From assembly GCA_029204225.1 (NCBI GenBank), contig CM055101.1:57120806-57184805 (forward strand): a stretch of 64,000 bases of DNA. Reading direction: 5' to 3'. The translations under genes were made by a program, and so were the position numbers. The notes under the pieces are model-generated. The model had not been told where the DNA came from. It saw only the letters and a program-made list of their open reading frames with translations, and searched no databases. This DNA comes from Diphasiastrum complanatum (lineage: Eukaryota; Streptophyta; Lycopodiopsida; Lycopodiales; Lycopodiaceae). Position 1 is the stretch's first letter. Every line of letters starts with the position of its first letter. Below are positions 45,655-59,825 of the stretch, piece after piece.

Positions 45655-45995
45655 ACCGCTTTCTCTTCCTCCTAGAGGTAGTAGGCACGTTGGTTCTATC
45701 CAGTGCAGGTCTCTGGAGGTGCTGGCATTATCACCATGTAGACCAGAATTTTTGTCCCGAAGCATTTTGAGAATGACGAAATCCTTTGGCATGATGGTGA
45801 CACGCTTGCCATGCACTACCAAAAGACAAGTATTCTCAAATATTGGGACATAAAATCTTCTGCAGCACCCTATAAGGCCAGGATGGTTGTCACGGTAAAA
45901 TGAACGTTTAGCCCAAGTGACAGAGTGACAATCCGAACAGATCGGCCAAAAGGAGCTCTAGGGATCAACAATTCAGTTGCCAATGAGATTTTTCC
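45655..45995 (-). pseudogene. Histone H3 fold, CENH3-like, broken
   Basis: Minus-strand translation at 45974-45748 follows the H3 fold from helix 1 to the end: ELLIPRAPFGRSVR (H3: ELLIRKLPFQRLVR), then LNVHFTVTTILAL, GAAEDF (H3: EACEAY) and [21 protein letters not shown] (H3: [21 protein letters not shown]). The LLIP..PF.R.VR, AAED and KDF residues are those of the centromeric variant CENH3 rather than canonical H3. One stop and one shift interrupt it. No H3-like N-terminal tail is visible; instead a basic RRKRKRYVP patch follows the fold (about 45672-45650) and then a Ser/Pro-rich stretch. It lies between, and on the same strand as, the transposase-like exons and the protease exons. Confidence 0.8.
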
Positions 45996-45999
45996 ATTC

Positions 46000-48464
46000 C
46001 TTGCGATGACCATATGCTAAGACTTCCACTATTTCTTGCAAAGAATGTCGAATGATGTCGTAATATGTGCTGCATGTCATAAAAATATAATCTAAATCAG
46101 TACCAAAAGTATCTAATTTAATTGCACATATATGTCTATCGTAGTGTAAAATCAAAATCTTACCATATAATGTGTTATATGACAACACCCCGTGCACTTT
46201 GAACTGCATCAACAAATTCATTGGTTGTTTTCTGTATCATTTGTACATTAGTATTTGAAAATTTATTTTTTCTCAAGTATTTCACCATGTTGTCTAACTT
46301 TTTCCAAACTTCTACTTTGTGTATACGAGTAGAGAGTTGCTGCAATAATTTCTTTCCAAGCCGTGTATTGAACCTTAGATTGTGTGCCAGAATAATTTGA
46401 TAAAAATCTTCAAGCTTTAGATCCTCCAATGCTTGGCTTGCATGGAATATTTCCTATTTTACTTGATAGCTTGTCATATTTTTTTTATTTTAACGTGGCC
46501 TTTATGTAAGCCTGCTTTGGACAACACATCCTCTAATCTGGAAAAAGCTTTTTTCGCAGAGGCCTCTGGCTCGGAATTCCATGCAAACAAGATGTGAAGA
46601 TATATTATTTTTTCTATAATACGCACTTTTGCATGCAATGTATAGATATGAACATTTCGTAGAGGAATTGGTAGTACAGGTTTCCAATTAGGATCTTCTC
46701 AATCTCTTGATATTCCTGTACTCCTTGTCATGTCTTTTGCTATTTTCATGCAGTACAAACAAGGGTGTTTAGAGTTAGCGCCATGAGATACATTGAACAT
46801 ACATTTTAATGTTTTCAGATCTCCTGCTAAATGCCATTCAATGTTGAAAGTGCCAATTCCAGGAATATTGAGTGAAACTCCCTCCATGTGATTTTTTATG
46901 GTGGCAGGATATGATGTTATATTAAATATCCATGAGAGAATGTTATGGTCTTCTTTCAGCACCTATAAGAGAATACAAAAACGTGACTAGACTCATAATA
47001 TTAACACAGAGAACATTTTAGATATGAAATCCATATTCAAATGATTATCCCTATTTATTATGTGAAGGAACTGCTAAACCTGAAATGCTGCCAACCACCA
47101 AATATCATTTTCTGATTGAACACTGAAATTGAGGACTTCTGAGTCTTCTGAATTTGAAAGTGCTCCATTCATGATCGTGAGACTAACTCTTTCCATTTTT
47201 TGTCCTTTTATAATTTTAGACTCATCTAACTTGAGAACAACTATCAACTTGTTATTGACATTCTCATTTGTAATACCGTAAAAATTTATGATGAATGTTA
47301 ATAACTGATTAATGTCAATAAATAAATTGCTGGAATTGTTATAGACTAGACTTTTTCCTTTGGAGCAATACACTTCATTGATATGAGATGGATTACCAAC
47401 TATTGTTTGCATACCATAATTTAAAGATGAAATGGTCGTGGGATTGGAAACTTTTTAATATTTACCTGTGCAAATGCCTCCTTTATCATCTTAAACATTG
47501 TTGCATATGCTTCCCTACTGATGCTAGAAAAGTCACATGCCCCCTGAAGCAATGTAGTGTCTAATATTTTTCTAACTTTATCCATAATGCTATCAGTAAC
47601 TGAAGCCTTAATCTTTTTCAATTTGTTATTATTTAACATTGATTTTATAGATTTAGAAGTCAAGATAGAGCCTAGTGAGTTTCCAATTGAAATCTCATCG
47701 GCCAAATGGTCTTCAACAACAAATGTTGATCTGCATTGTAAACATAATGTTCATGAAAATGTCAGTAGAAATTAGGACACTCATAGTATTCACAGCAGTA
47801 TATAATAAGCAAATCAACAGAAAGTTGAAATGAATAAGTAACAAAATTAGTGATTATGAATAAATCAAAAAGTTCAAGCAATATTCAATAGCAAATAAGT
47901 TATAACTCAGATTCGTCTTTTTGTATGACCTCCTCTGGATGATAGATCACATATATCCTTGTTTACCAGTCTTTTTCTCTTGTTGCTTCAGACCTTTTTG
48001 TTGAGCACATCCATATCTTTAACAAGAGACAAATATGAGATACGCATGGATTGAAATGCAATTTTTATCTCATCATTACTAGTTGTATAATGATGCAAAG
48101 AAGATTTCAACCTTTGGATCTCCTCCTTGAGCATCTCATTTTCATCCAAATAAGTCTTCATCTTTGTGAATTTTTCTTCGCACTCCTTTGATGTTTTCCT
48201 TGATTTCTCTTCCAAATAAATCCAAATAATGTATTTTTTGCATTGAATATGCATTCCCATAGAGCATCAAATTCTCACAGTAACCCAAAAGGCCATTTTT
48301 ACCATGTACAATGTTCCTGATGACCATAAATCTACATGTTTTAGCTTTTCCTCCCTGTATCGGACCATATCAGAAGTTGACAATTTGGGTTGCTTTGAAT
48401 TTCTCGTCCTAAGCGGAGCATATTCTGGTGACAGATCCACATGAAGATGATAAAACTTTGTCAT
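46000..48464 (-). pseudogene. Multi-exon transposase-like gene (unnamed family)
   Basis: On the minus strand: an ATG at 48464 (MTKFYHLHVDLSPEYAPLRT), a coiled coil (about 48200-47990), an exon with IGNSLGSILTSKSIKSML (47705-47421), one with LDESKIIKGQKMERVSLTIM (47412-47074), and, across an intron (CAG/GTTTAG at about 47080; TTATAG/GTGCTG at 46964), NIEWHLAGDLKTLKCMFNVS, HGANSKHPCLYC and a LPIPLRNVHIYTLHAKVRI segment (46964-46500). Later exons follow at 46429-46175 and 46100-45973. The GDLK...GANSK..CLYC...LHA pattern fits a transposase-like family I remember from cnidarians and other eukaryotes, whose usual GDG motif seems replaced by LDESK. Stops occur in places. It may once have continued into the histone and protease exons. 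Confidence 0.6.
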
Positions 48465-48885
48465 CAGTACAGTAGTATAGTAACAAAAAACACAATGACA
48501 ATAACAAAGTTGGAGATGGCGCTAACGACTCTGCTAGAGATAGAGATGTCGCTTAACACTTGTCTTTTACCCTGGAGATAGAGGTGGTGTAGGTTTTTTC
48601 CAGAAATGTCACTCCTAATTCAAATTTTAGAGTGTTCCCAACTATTGGGAGGGAATATTTCAGCATTTGAAAAATTATATTTTAACTGGGGTTAAACACC
48701 AGTGAAGTTTGATGTGACTAAACTAAGGTGCATTCATTTACATGGAAAGTAGTGCGGGCAGATGCGTAAAGAAGTTAGAAAATGATATTATAATTACTTT
48801 ATAGTTAATTTTCTCTCTCCTACATGGCATTTCTTATAGGGCCCTCTTTGGGCCCATATTTTCTCTAATGCAAGATCTGTTGGAA
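48465..48885. other. Upstream region of the transposase-like gene with a GGGCCC end motif
   Basis: 48818-48845 (TCCTACATGGCATTTCTTAT, then AGGGCCCT) is shared with 29367-29394; CTTTGGGCCC follows. This may be the right terminus of a DNA transposon that begins near 42654 (AGGGCCCTAATG). Confidence 0.4.
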
Positions 48886-48889
48886 ATAA

Positions 48890-50256
48890 AGCCCACAGTT
48901 TTCTCCTTGGTGAATGACTAATTTCTATTTCATGATTCTTCCTACATGTTTATTGATCATTGATCTAGGGTCAGGTGAAACCAACTTTGGTTCTACGTCT
49001 GCACATCTGATACTTGCAACAATCACCAACTTAGACAGCCAATCTATTTGAAGAACGCTTACAATGGGCTTCTGGCTGATCTCCAGCAAAGGATAACCAA
49101 TTTTGTCATAATTTCAAAGTTCAGATGTCAAGTTAATAACTTGAAGTTATTGAAGACTTGGCCATCTTCAAGGACTTCTACAAAACTTGCATTTAGAACA
49201 AGTTTGTAGAAATACATTACGTTTTCAACAGTCTATAGAAATACACTATGTTTTCAACAGCTTCGGCGTTTTTGCATTTCTCCGAAATGCGACACTTTCA
49301 TAGTTCAAAAGCTTAACTGTTTTTAACACACCTTCGACTTCTTTGCAAAAAATGTGAAGAGAGAGAAAATCCCCGAAGGTCATCTATTTTCATACGTTAA
49401 ATTGTTTTAAAGACATCCCCATCTTTTTAAAGGCACCTTCGACTTCTTGCAAAAAATGCGAAGAGAGAAATTTTTTTTGAAGGTCGTCTAAAATAAACGA
49501 GGAACATTCTAGTAACGTCCTTGTCCATGTCAACGATGCTAAATTATTGACCATATATACTGTGTACAGTTGTCACAAAAGTCATATACTTCCAAGTACA
49601 ACGGCTTTCTTGATTAGGTGACAAGCGTTCAATGTAATTAATACACAGATGAAGTCTATAAATAGATCGTCCAAACACAGATTACGTGTTGCTCCATCCA
49701 TGAGACACATTATTTGAGTATCCCAATTACGTCGTCATTTTTTGCTGTAATTGTTATTTTGTATTATGCTTCAGTGTAATATAGCAGTAGCTTGTTTTTA
49801 TCTGTGTATAACGTAGATGAATTCTTGTTGTGATTGAATGCACTTTCATTGTTGTTTGATCGCGCTTGTTTACTCACTCTGATTAGAACACGAACATCTG
49901 AGACTCCTCAATTTTTGATCAGACCATGGCCATCTTTGACGCCTGAGGAACTCACGATATCATACTGCTCTTTCATTTATTTCAGAACTATATTTCATGT
50001 TAAATCTGATTTCAGTAGTACCACACATACAAACCATCTCTAATCTCTTCGGTGGATTGTACTCTTATTTTAGAGTATGAATTAATTTTTAAGATTCTGT
50101 TGGGCAATTAGAACACTCAAACCTGTGATTACATTTAGCATAAGTTGTTAATAAGACTGTTTTTTTTCATTTAGCAGCTGATTAGAATGGGAGAGCTATT
50201 TCGCAATATTCCTGCTCTCTTCTCCATCACGTTTTTCTATCTCCCTTGCCCCATCA
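48890..50256 (+). mobile_element. Probable 5' LTR region of copia family C
   Basis: Lies directly before a primer-binding site at 50260 (TGGTATCATAGCC) and holds a TATA box (TCTATAAATAG, about 49655). Near-repeats of CTTCGACTTCTTTGCAAAAAATG occur near 49330 and 49440. The left border is not fixed; there is no second copy for comparison. Confidence 0.4.
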
Positions 50257-50259
50257 GCT

Positions 50260-52980
50260 TGGTATCATAGCCATAGTTCAAATAAACCGAGAGATTAAGT
50301 TTGTTTTATTTGTATATTGTTATCATGTCTCATATAGGTAGCTCTTCATCTTCATCACTAAGCAAAGCTAGAGTCATTGACAAGTTCAATGGTCCTAACT
50401 TCTACCTCTGGAAGTTAGAACTTATAATGATGTTGATAGATAGAGATCTTTGGAATGTAGTAGAAGGTGCAAACCTGAAACCAAAAGATGGTGATAAAGC
50501 AAAGGCCTGGAGGATCAAAGATCAGAAGGCCCTAGCATGTATCACACTCAATCTGGCTGACTCTCAAATATCTCATGTTATCACGTGCAAAATTGCTAAG
50601 GAAGCACTGGACTTGTTATCAAGTCTTTATGAGACTCACGATGTGACCACGAGATTACATCTTAGAAGAAAGTTCTTTACTCTTAGCATGTCTGATTCTA
50701 CTGCCATTACTTCTCACATCAATAGCTCCAAATCCCTGTTAGATCAGTTATCAGTTGTAGGATGTTCTATTCAAGATGATGATGTCGTTATGACCTTGTT
50801 TTCTTCTCTTCCAAAGTCCTATGAGCACTTTGTGGTAATGATCTCCACACAACCTGAACTCACTCTTCAAAAGGTGATCGGTCATCTTCTTCAAGAAGAA
50901 ATACGGGGAAAGACCAGGAGCCTGTTCATCAAAGACAAATCCATGGCTCTATACACCAAGAAGAAAGACTATTCCAAGGGCAAGAATCAAGTGTAGCAGC
51001 AACAACAGAAGCCTCACATCAAGGTGAGCATGGTGGATCACGCAAGAAGCTTTTCTGCAGATATTGCAAAAGAGCTAATCATGACATCAAGGAGTGTCGC
51101 ATCAAAATCTACAACGAGACAAAGAAGAAACAACAGCAGCAACATCCAGTAGACTTCTGCAACATAGCAGAATTCAAGGAGTCAAATACACACTTGCTAA
51201 TGACTTACAACAGCAGCGAAGACTATGATACCTGGTACCTGGACAACAACACTATCCAACACATGACCTCTCGCAAAGAATGGTTTACGGAATACACAAC
51301 TTATAGTAGAGACCAATTTATCTACCTCGGAGATTCTAGCACCATACATGTGAAGGCAAAGGAGCAGTGAAGATCAACTTCAACAACGATCTATCCATTT
51401 GTGTTCCTAATGTCGTTCATGTTCCTCAGTTGTCAAAGAATCTATTATCAATCTCTAAGATAACTGATGAGGGCTATACTGTTGTTTTCTCATCTGAGCA
51501 ATGTACAATACTCGAGGAAGATACTACTCTGACTACATGTACTAGAGTCGAAAATCTTTGCGCACTCTTCAATTTAGTTGCATTAGATAGTATCTCTAAT
51601 AAAAATGTAAATGACAGTGCTATTCTGTGGCATAGTCGATTTGGACACATGAATACAAGATCACTTTTTTATATGCGTTGTCATAATTTAGTTGATGGTT
51701 TGAATTTCCCGTCTTCATTAAATAGGAAATCTTTCTTTTGTGAATCATGCATCTATGGGAAGCACTCTAGAAGCAAGTTTCCAAAATCACATTCCATCAA
51801 AACAAAGCATGTATAAAATTTTGTACATAGCGATCTTTGTGGTCCAATGTCAGCTCCGTTATTAGGAGATGCAATCTATTTTATCACTTTCATAAATGAT
51901 TATTCTAGGTGGTCTACAGCCATGTTCATTAAGCACAAATCTGAAGCCTTTGAATGTTTCAAGAGATTCAAGGCCATGGCTGAGACACAAACGTCTAGGA
52001 AAGTGAAGGCACTCCAAACTGATGGCGGCGGCGAATACATCTCTAACAAGATGTCCGACTACATGGCTGAAAATGGTATTAGAAGACATGAGTTCACGAC
52101 TCACCTCAACAAAACGAGATTGCAGAAAGGAAGAATTGAACTCTTTTCAACTCAGCCAGATCCATGCTACATCAAGCACACCTACTGTGAAGTTTTGGAC
52201 ATAAGTTACTGCCACAGGCTGTTACGCGCAAAACAAATCCAACACCAAAGCTGTCAACAACAAGACTCCTCATGAAGTTTGGCATGGGCACAAGCCTAGT
52301 GTCAACCATTTAAAAATCTTTGGTTGTATATGTTTTGCTCACATTCCTAAATAGCTTAGGAAGAAGTTGGATCATAGGACAAATAAATGTATTTTCATTG
52401 GCTATCCTGATGAACATAAAGCTTATAAATTTTATGATCCATCCACCAATGTAGACATACATACTATGATTTCAAACAACCATTGATAAACGATGTTATG
52501 TCATTTCATCCTATTTTATATAACATGGATTCTTCCAACGTTGATGTTCCTTCTACAGAACCTGCAGCTATAGCTATAGAAGCCGAGCAGGTGATAGTAC
52601 CTATCATCAGACCAGACTAAGCTACCTTGAATAGATCTGAAAAAATTCAAGAAGCATCATCATCACATCCTGGTCAACCCAACATCCGCAGATCCTCACG
52701 GACTCGGACAGTTCTTGAGAGGTATGCACCTCAATCATTTTGTGAAGTGGCAAGAAGCTATGGAAAGCGAGTATAACTCATTGTTGATAAATTAGATCTA
52801 GATGCTGGTCGACTTCCCCAATCACAAGAGAGTTATTGACAACAAGTGGATCTTCAAGAAGAAGAACTCTGATGGTTCCATTGCCAAATGGAAAGCACGG
52901 CTTGTGGCTAAAGAATTCAGTCAAGTCCAAGGAGTGGATTATCAAGAAATTTTTAGTCTTGTCGGAGGTCTGTGATGCCA
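50260..52980 (+). mobile_element. Ty1/copia retrotransposon fossil, family C
   Basis: After the primer-binding site (50260-50272) comes an intact-looking gag (50325-50996; FNGPNFYLWKLELIMML, the UBN2-type gag), then the CCHC knuckle CRYCKRANHDIKEC (about 51059), the protease region (about 51232), GAG-pre-integrase (51367-51816; LWHSRFGHMN), the integrase core (51830-52275; FINDYSRWST, LQTDGGGEYISN) and the start of reverse transcriptase (to about 52960). It is broken with several breaks, and no 3' LTR is seen. Families C and D share the MTSRKEWF protease region. Confidence 0.9.
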
Positions 52981-53039
52981 CGACATTGTTAAATATTGAA
53001 TATCAACCTAAATATGGCATGATATACTCAAAAATGAAA

Positions 53040-54760
53040 ATATGAGCTGGATAAATATAAATCATGAAGAGGCCTAAGTCATTTTTCGAGAATATATCTC
53101 CTAAGTACTTGCCTTGTATTTAAGGACGAGGCCTTTAAAAGAGAAAACATTGTCTTGGATAGCCTTTATGAGGTCATCCACGCAAAATGACAAAATATAC
53201 ATGTTAAACTAGAGTAGCTTTAACTCTTAGTTAAATATACCTCTTATGGTATAATTGAACATACATTCAACCTAATTGTTAACTAGACCTTTTCACGGGA
53301 GCGACGCATCTATTGTTTTAGAGGTGTGTTTGTTTGACCCGAAGAACATATATTGATCACACACTTCAGCCTTGACCATCGAGAGAGAAGAGTTTATGTA
53401 TTTGTGAGAGGTTGAAGAAGTGAATAGAGTGCTGAGAATTATTCTCCCTTATCTATGTTCTACGCACTATCGAATGTGAGTGACCCTGAGTCTACCAGCA
53501 ATCTATAACGAATTACGTGAATTACTCTCTGGTCAGACAGACTCTCTAGCGCATTACAGTCATTTGTTGTGTATCTGTAAATATGTTCTAAAGAACTGTC
53601 TTAAAATCATCTTATTTGTCTGTTGGCCATTGTGTCATGTTGCTTGAATCATGGAGTCGTAGGGAAAACCGTGACAAAGTTTCTTAAATTGATATCTTTA
53701 AATACTCATTCTTTATACAAGAAAATAAACCTTTTTATGAGTAAAAGGCTTTTAAAAATTGAGAAGCTTTATAAAATGCAGGTTTTTTGAGGATAACTCA
53801 AAACAAAATAAGCTCACCAACTTGACAACATGCAATACCAATGACAGTATATAGTCCAATCTTCCCTACTACGTATTGCTTATAGCGATAGGACAAATTA
53901 TAACCTTACCATATCAAGGCCTATGCCATTATGATCAGTATATATTTGTATTGGTCCTTATCTTCACATTCAATCATTCATTAAGTATTGAAATCTAGCT
54001 ATTAATAAATATAGCAAACTAGGAGTAGCTTGGATTTAAATGTACGTAAGTACAGGGGCAAATCCATGCCATACAAATACTTTTGCTTGTTGTATGAAGA
54101 ACAAGTGATGTATAGTTTTTGTAATTCTTTAGCATATTTATACTTTCCAAGACCACACAAGCTATCCTCCTATTTTATGAAACTTAAAGCCTAATCGTAT
54201 CTTATTAACAAGTTAAACAATACATGTGTGCATATACAACTACTAAAGAGTTTAACCCTAACATTCACAATAAGATTAGTGCAATTCCACATCGTTCCAA
54301 TCCCTATGAATGCAATAGATCTTGTCCAAATCCATGTGCTTTTAAGAGAACTTAGGTTATCAACTCGTATTATACTAAATATTATTCTAACATATGCTTA
54401 GGTTTCATTTAAGGAATTAATTCAAAAAGAGATCTTTTGATAAGGAAGAGAGGAAGAGGGAGAAGAAGGAGAACGGTGGTAATGAAAGAATACGCCACCC
54501 TTATATAAGCAATAGCCTTTGCTCTACGTAAGAGACAAGGCTAAGTGGAGACATCCATTTGGTAACTTGTGAAGATAGCAACAATTCTTGTCCGTAGGAT
54601 GACATTGGATCGATTTTGACCATCAAAATTACATCATGTTAAATTTGGGAGGGGGGGGGCGGTTTCCAGAATACCAATATTAGGTACGAGACTTACTGAT
54701 AAATGAAAAATTCACCCAACACTATGTATTCAAAAGATTGCAAAATGTAGTTAGTAGATA
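53040..54760. other. Spacer, no gene seen
   Basis: AT-rich, without ORFs of interest; a run of nine G lies near 54650. Confidence 0.5.
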
Positions 54761-54766
54761 CCAACC

Positions 54767-54768
<2 letters not shown>

Positions 54769-54816
<48 letters not shown>
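54769..54816. repeat. (GA)24 microsatellite
   Basis: An uninterrupted GA run. Confidence 0.95.
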
Positions 54817-54819
<3 letters not shown>

Positions 54820-54849
54820 TTTGTTGGGTATTCATTATAAGCATCTTTC

Positions 54850-55020
54850 TACGAATGTTTCTCAAGATGATTGAAGAGACATCAGTCACTGATCATCTGA
54901 ACGATTTCAAATAGCTGCTCAACTAGCTAGCTACAGGGGGTTCGCCAATATCGGAAAAAACGCCAACATGTCTCTTCTATCCAGTCATCCTCCTTCTTAC
55001 GACAATCTAGTATTGCTTTT
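54850..55020 (+). mobile_element. Ty1/copia gag fossil scrap
   Basis: Plus-strand translation gives SVTDHLNDFK and a PPSYDNLVLLLS-like end, the UBN2-type gag pattern. It runs into a gypsy polymerase fragment of opposite orientation. Confidence 0.55.
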
Positions 55021-56190
55021 GAGCAATACTCTTGAGCTGTCGCTTCTGTAGATGTGTCTTTATATCACTATATACATAGAAATCATCAATGAAGATTTCA
55101 ACAAAAGTTCTTAAGAAGGCAGCGAAGATTAACATCACGGTTCGCTGAAAAGTTGATGGTGCGTTGCAAAGACCAAAGGGCATTTTGTTGTAGGCATAAG
55201 CGGCCCAATCCGTAGTAAAGGTGGTCTTTGAACGATCTTCCTTTCTCACTCCAACCTGATTATAACCAGAGAAACCATCACAGAAACTGTAGCGCTCTTG
55301 ACCAGCAACCTGATCTAAGATAGAATCAGTGAAGGGTAGGGAATGATGTTCCTTCCTTGTGGCAACATTGAGCTTCCGGAAATCCTGGCATATTCATATT
55401 TTGCGAGTCTTCATTTTTGGAAAAACAACAATGGGAAAAATCCATTAATTGTTTAAGATGGGATAAATAATACCTGCCTTACGGTGCTTGTTGAGTTCGT
55501 CTTTAACCATGAGGGAGTACTTTGGATTGAGACGATATTGTTTCTATCAAACAGGTACAACATCTTCTTTAAGATCAATACCGTGCTCTCCAAATTTTGC
55601 AGTTATTCCTTTCAAATCATCAAGCGATGAAGCAAATACATCTTGGTACTCCTTCAACAATTCTGTGAATTCAGCTAATTTCGTTTCTCTAAGTGACTTT
55701 GAAACATGCACAAATTTGCCAGGTGCAAGTTCAATTAGTTTAGTAGAATCTAATAGAATAATACCTTCTATCATACTGGCCTTGGTATGGCCATGAATTT
55801 TGCGCATGGTTGACTCCATAGACATATTCTTGTCGTCAGCCTGGTTCTTATTACCAAATTTGTGTCTAGATTCATCACTCGAATCATCATTAGACTCTTT
55901 AGAGTTCGTGTCTGCAACTTTAATTTCTTTATTCAAAACATCCGCTTCAGCATTGCAAGCATCGAAGAATTCTTCTTCGTCAATATCATTCGAAATATTG
56001 CACTTCAATGTCAGATGCATTGGAAAGAATATTTAAAGCATAAGAAGAATTTTTTGAGGTGAAACTGGTGTCATACAAAGGAGTTTCACCTTCGTATTTG
56101 TCACCACTCTAGGTGATTATTTGTTCTGCTGGCTTACCTCGATTATTGGTCTCACCAGTCTGAAATCTCGGCTCTCTAGATTTCCAGTTT
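55007..56190 (-). mobile_element. Ty3/gypsy polymerase fossil fragment
   Basis: Minus strand: an acidic leader with protease-side sequence (56020-55700), the EYQDVFASSLDDLKGI segment (about 55640) that opens gypsy reverse transcriptase, and MPFGLCNAPSTFQRTVM with IFIDDFYVYS (about 55190-55070). It is cut off at both ends by copia sequences and is broken. Confidence 0.85.
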
Positions 56191-57891
56191 GATGTAAAAT
56201 TCAATGTTGATACTTGCAATATCAAGAAGAATGATGAGATACTTGCATTAGGATCTAGATTTGGTGGCATCTATAAACTAGATCCAAATGAGTATGTGAA
56301 TGCTTGTAATGTTGCTCTTGTGAACAAGCTCTCTATGGAAGAATTATGGCATAGGAGGTTGGGACATCCCAACTACAAATCCATTCTCTCTATGATCAAA
56401 GAAGCCAAAGCTATTGGCTTGCCAAAGTCACTCTCCAAGAAGATCAAGCCTTGTGAGGCTTGTGCTATTGCTAAATCTCACAAAAAGCCATTTACAAGAT
56501 CTTCTATCAAAAGCAAGTATCCTTTGGAGTTAATCCACTTGGATGGGCATTTCTCATCAACTACAAGCAAAGGAGGAGCCACTTGTTTTGTTACTTTCAT
56601 TGATGATTACACAAGATTCACTTGGATATATCTTCTTGCTTCTAAATCTATGGTGTTTGATCATTTCCTTATTTTCAAAGCTTATGTAGAGAAGCAATTC
56701 TCATTCAAGATTAAAGCTCTTAGAAGTGATGGAGGTGGTGAATATATCTCCAATAAATTTCAAGATTTTTGTAGCTTGAAGGCATCAAAAGAGAGTCCTC
56801 TTGTGCCTACTCTCCATCTCAAAATAGAGTGGCCGAGAGAAAGAATAGATCTCTATGTGAATGTGCAAAATCTATGAGAATTGAGGCATCTTTGCCCAAA
56901 GATTTTTGGGGAGAAGCTATTAATTGTGCAAATATCTTTGCAATAGGCTCCCACATATAGCTCTTGGAGGAAAGTCACCATATGAAATCTTATTTTTTAA
57001 GAAGCCTAAGGTTGATCACCTTAGAGTTTTTGGATGCTTATGCTTTGTCCATATTCCCTTGGAAACAAGGAAGAAGGAAGATCCTAATGCATGCAAAGGG
57101 ATCATGGTTGGATACTCATCCACCAAGAAGCCTATAGAGTCTTTATACTCTCTACTTCTCAAGTTATTGAAAGTAGAGATGTTGTCTTTCATGAAGATCA
57201 ACACTCATCTTTTGAAGAGGCCGAGATCAAGAAATCTATCGATGCATCATCAATTATTGATTTTGAAGACAATCATGATGTGACGGGGTCGAGATTTGAA
57301 GAAGACTCTCCTCGGATTTTTTCACCAAGAAGATCCATGAGAGATAGATCTGAGCCTAAGAGGCTCTCATATGTTGACAAATGCAAACAAGTGGATTTTG
57401 GTTCCACTAATTATGTTTTTTATGTCTCTCATGAAGAGCCAAAGAATGTACAAGAGGCACTCAATACCAAGGAGTGGTATGATGCCATGAAGCAAGAGTA
57501 TGATGCATTGATCACCAACAATACTTGGGAGCATGTGGATCCTCCATCCAACAAGCATGTGATTGGTTGCAAGTGGGTATTTCGGATCAAGTTCAATCAT
57601 GATGGCACCATCAACAAGCATAAAGCAAGATAATGTGCCAAAGGATTTGCTCAAATCCATGGTTTTGATTATGAGGAGACCTTTGCACCCCTTGCAAAGA
57701 TGGTGACAATAAGAATTCTTATTTCTCTTGCTTGTTTTTTCAAGTGGAAGGTGTTCCAATTAGATGTATCCAATGCTTTTCTAAATGGTTATCTTGAGGA
57801 GGAGATCTATATGGAACAACCTCAAGTAATCGTCAAGGATGAGTCCAAGTCTTTATGGACTCAAGCAAGCACCAAGATCATGGTATTCAAC
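56191..57891 (+). mobile_element. Ty1/copia fossil, family A, second copy
   Basis: Nearly the same sequence as 1-2660 but on the plus strand: GAG-pre-integrase (56296-56500), integrase core (56510-56870 and 56920-57120), linker, and reverse transcriptase up to about 57880. It starts near the same internal point as the other copy and stops where the long LTR (57892) begins. It is broken with several breaks; its similarity to the first copy suggests a fairly recent origin. Confidence 0.9.
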
Positions 57892-59487
<1,596 letters not shown>

Positions 59488-59825
59488 GGGCCTCCGACTT
59501 AAAGTAGTGTCGGTTTCTTGGTACTATGGAGTTTAGTAGAGTGCCCGTTTTGCTCGTTGTTGTTGGATAATATAGTTGATAACTTCATCCATGAAGATCA
59601 GTCTTTTTATACTTTTCTTGTCCTTGGCGGTTAAGAATGACTTGTGGACGTCTGTGAGCCAAAATTAGTCCGTCCACACTTGAAATCTGGTTGTCCATGG
59701 ATTGCCTAGTACACTCGAGCCATTGGCAGTTGGTCTTCAACTTTTTTCGAAGCCAGGGTTGTATTAGGATCAAAACATAGGGGGGCGGCGAAACATCATC
59801 CCATTTCATGTAGTGATGTCCACGA
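59488..59825 (-). mobile_element. Internal stub next to the long LTR
   Basis: A 74-residue minus-strand open frame (59809-59585) precedes the LTR on its own strand. It starts MKWDDVSPPP; no family match is made. It starts after the same GGAGGCCC/TGTTGGG junction as copy 1. Confidence 0.35.
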
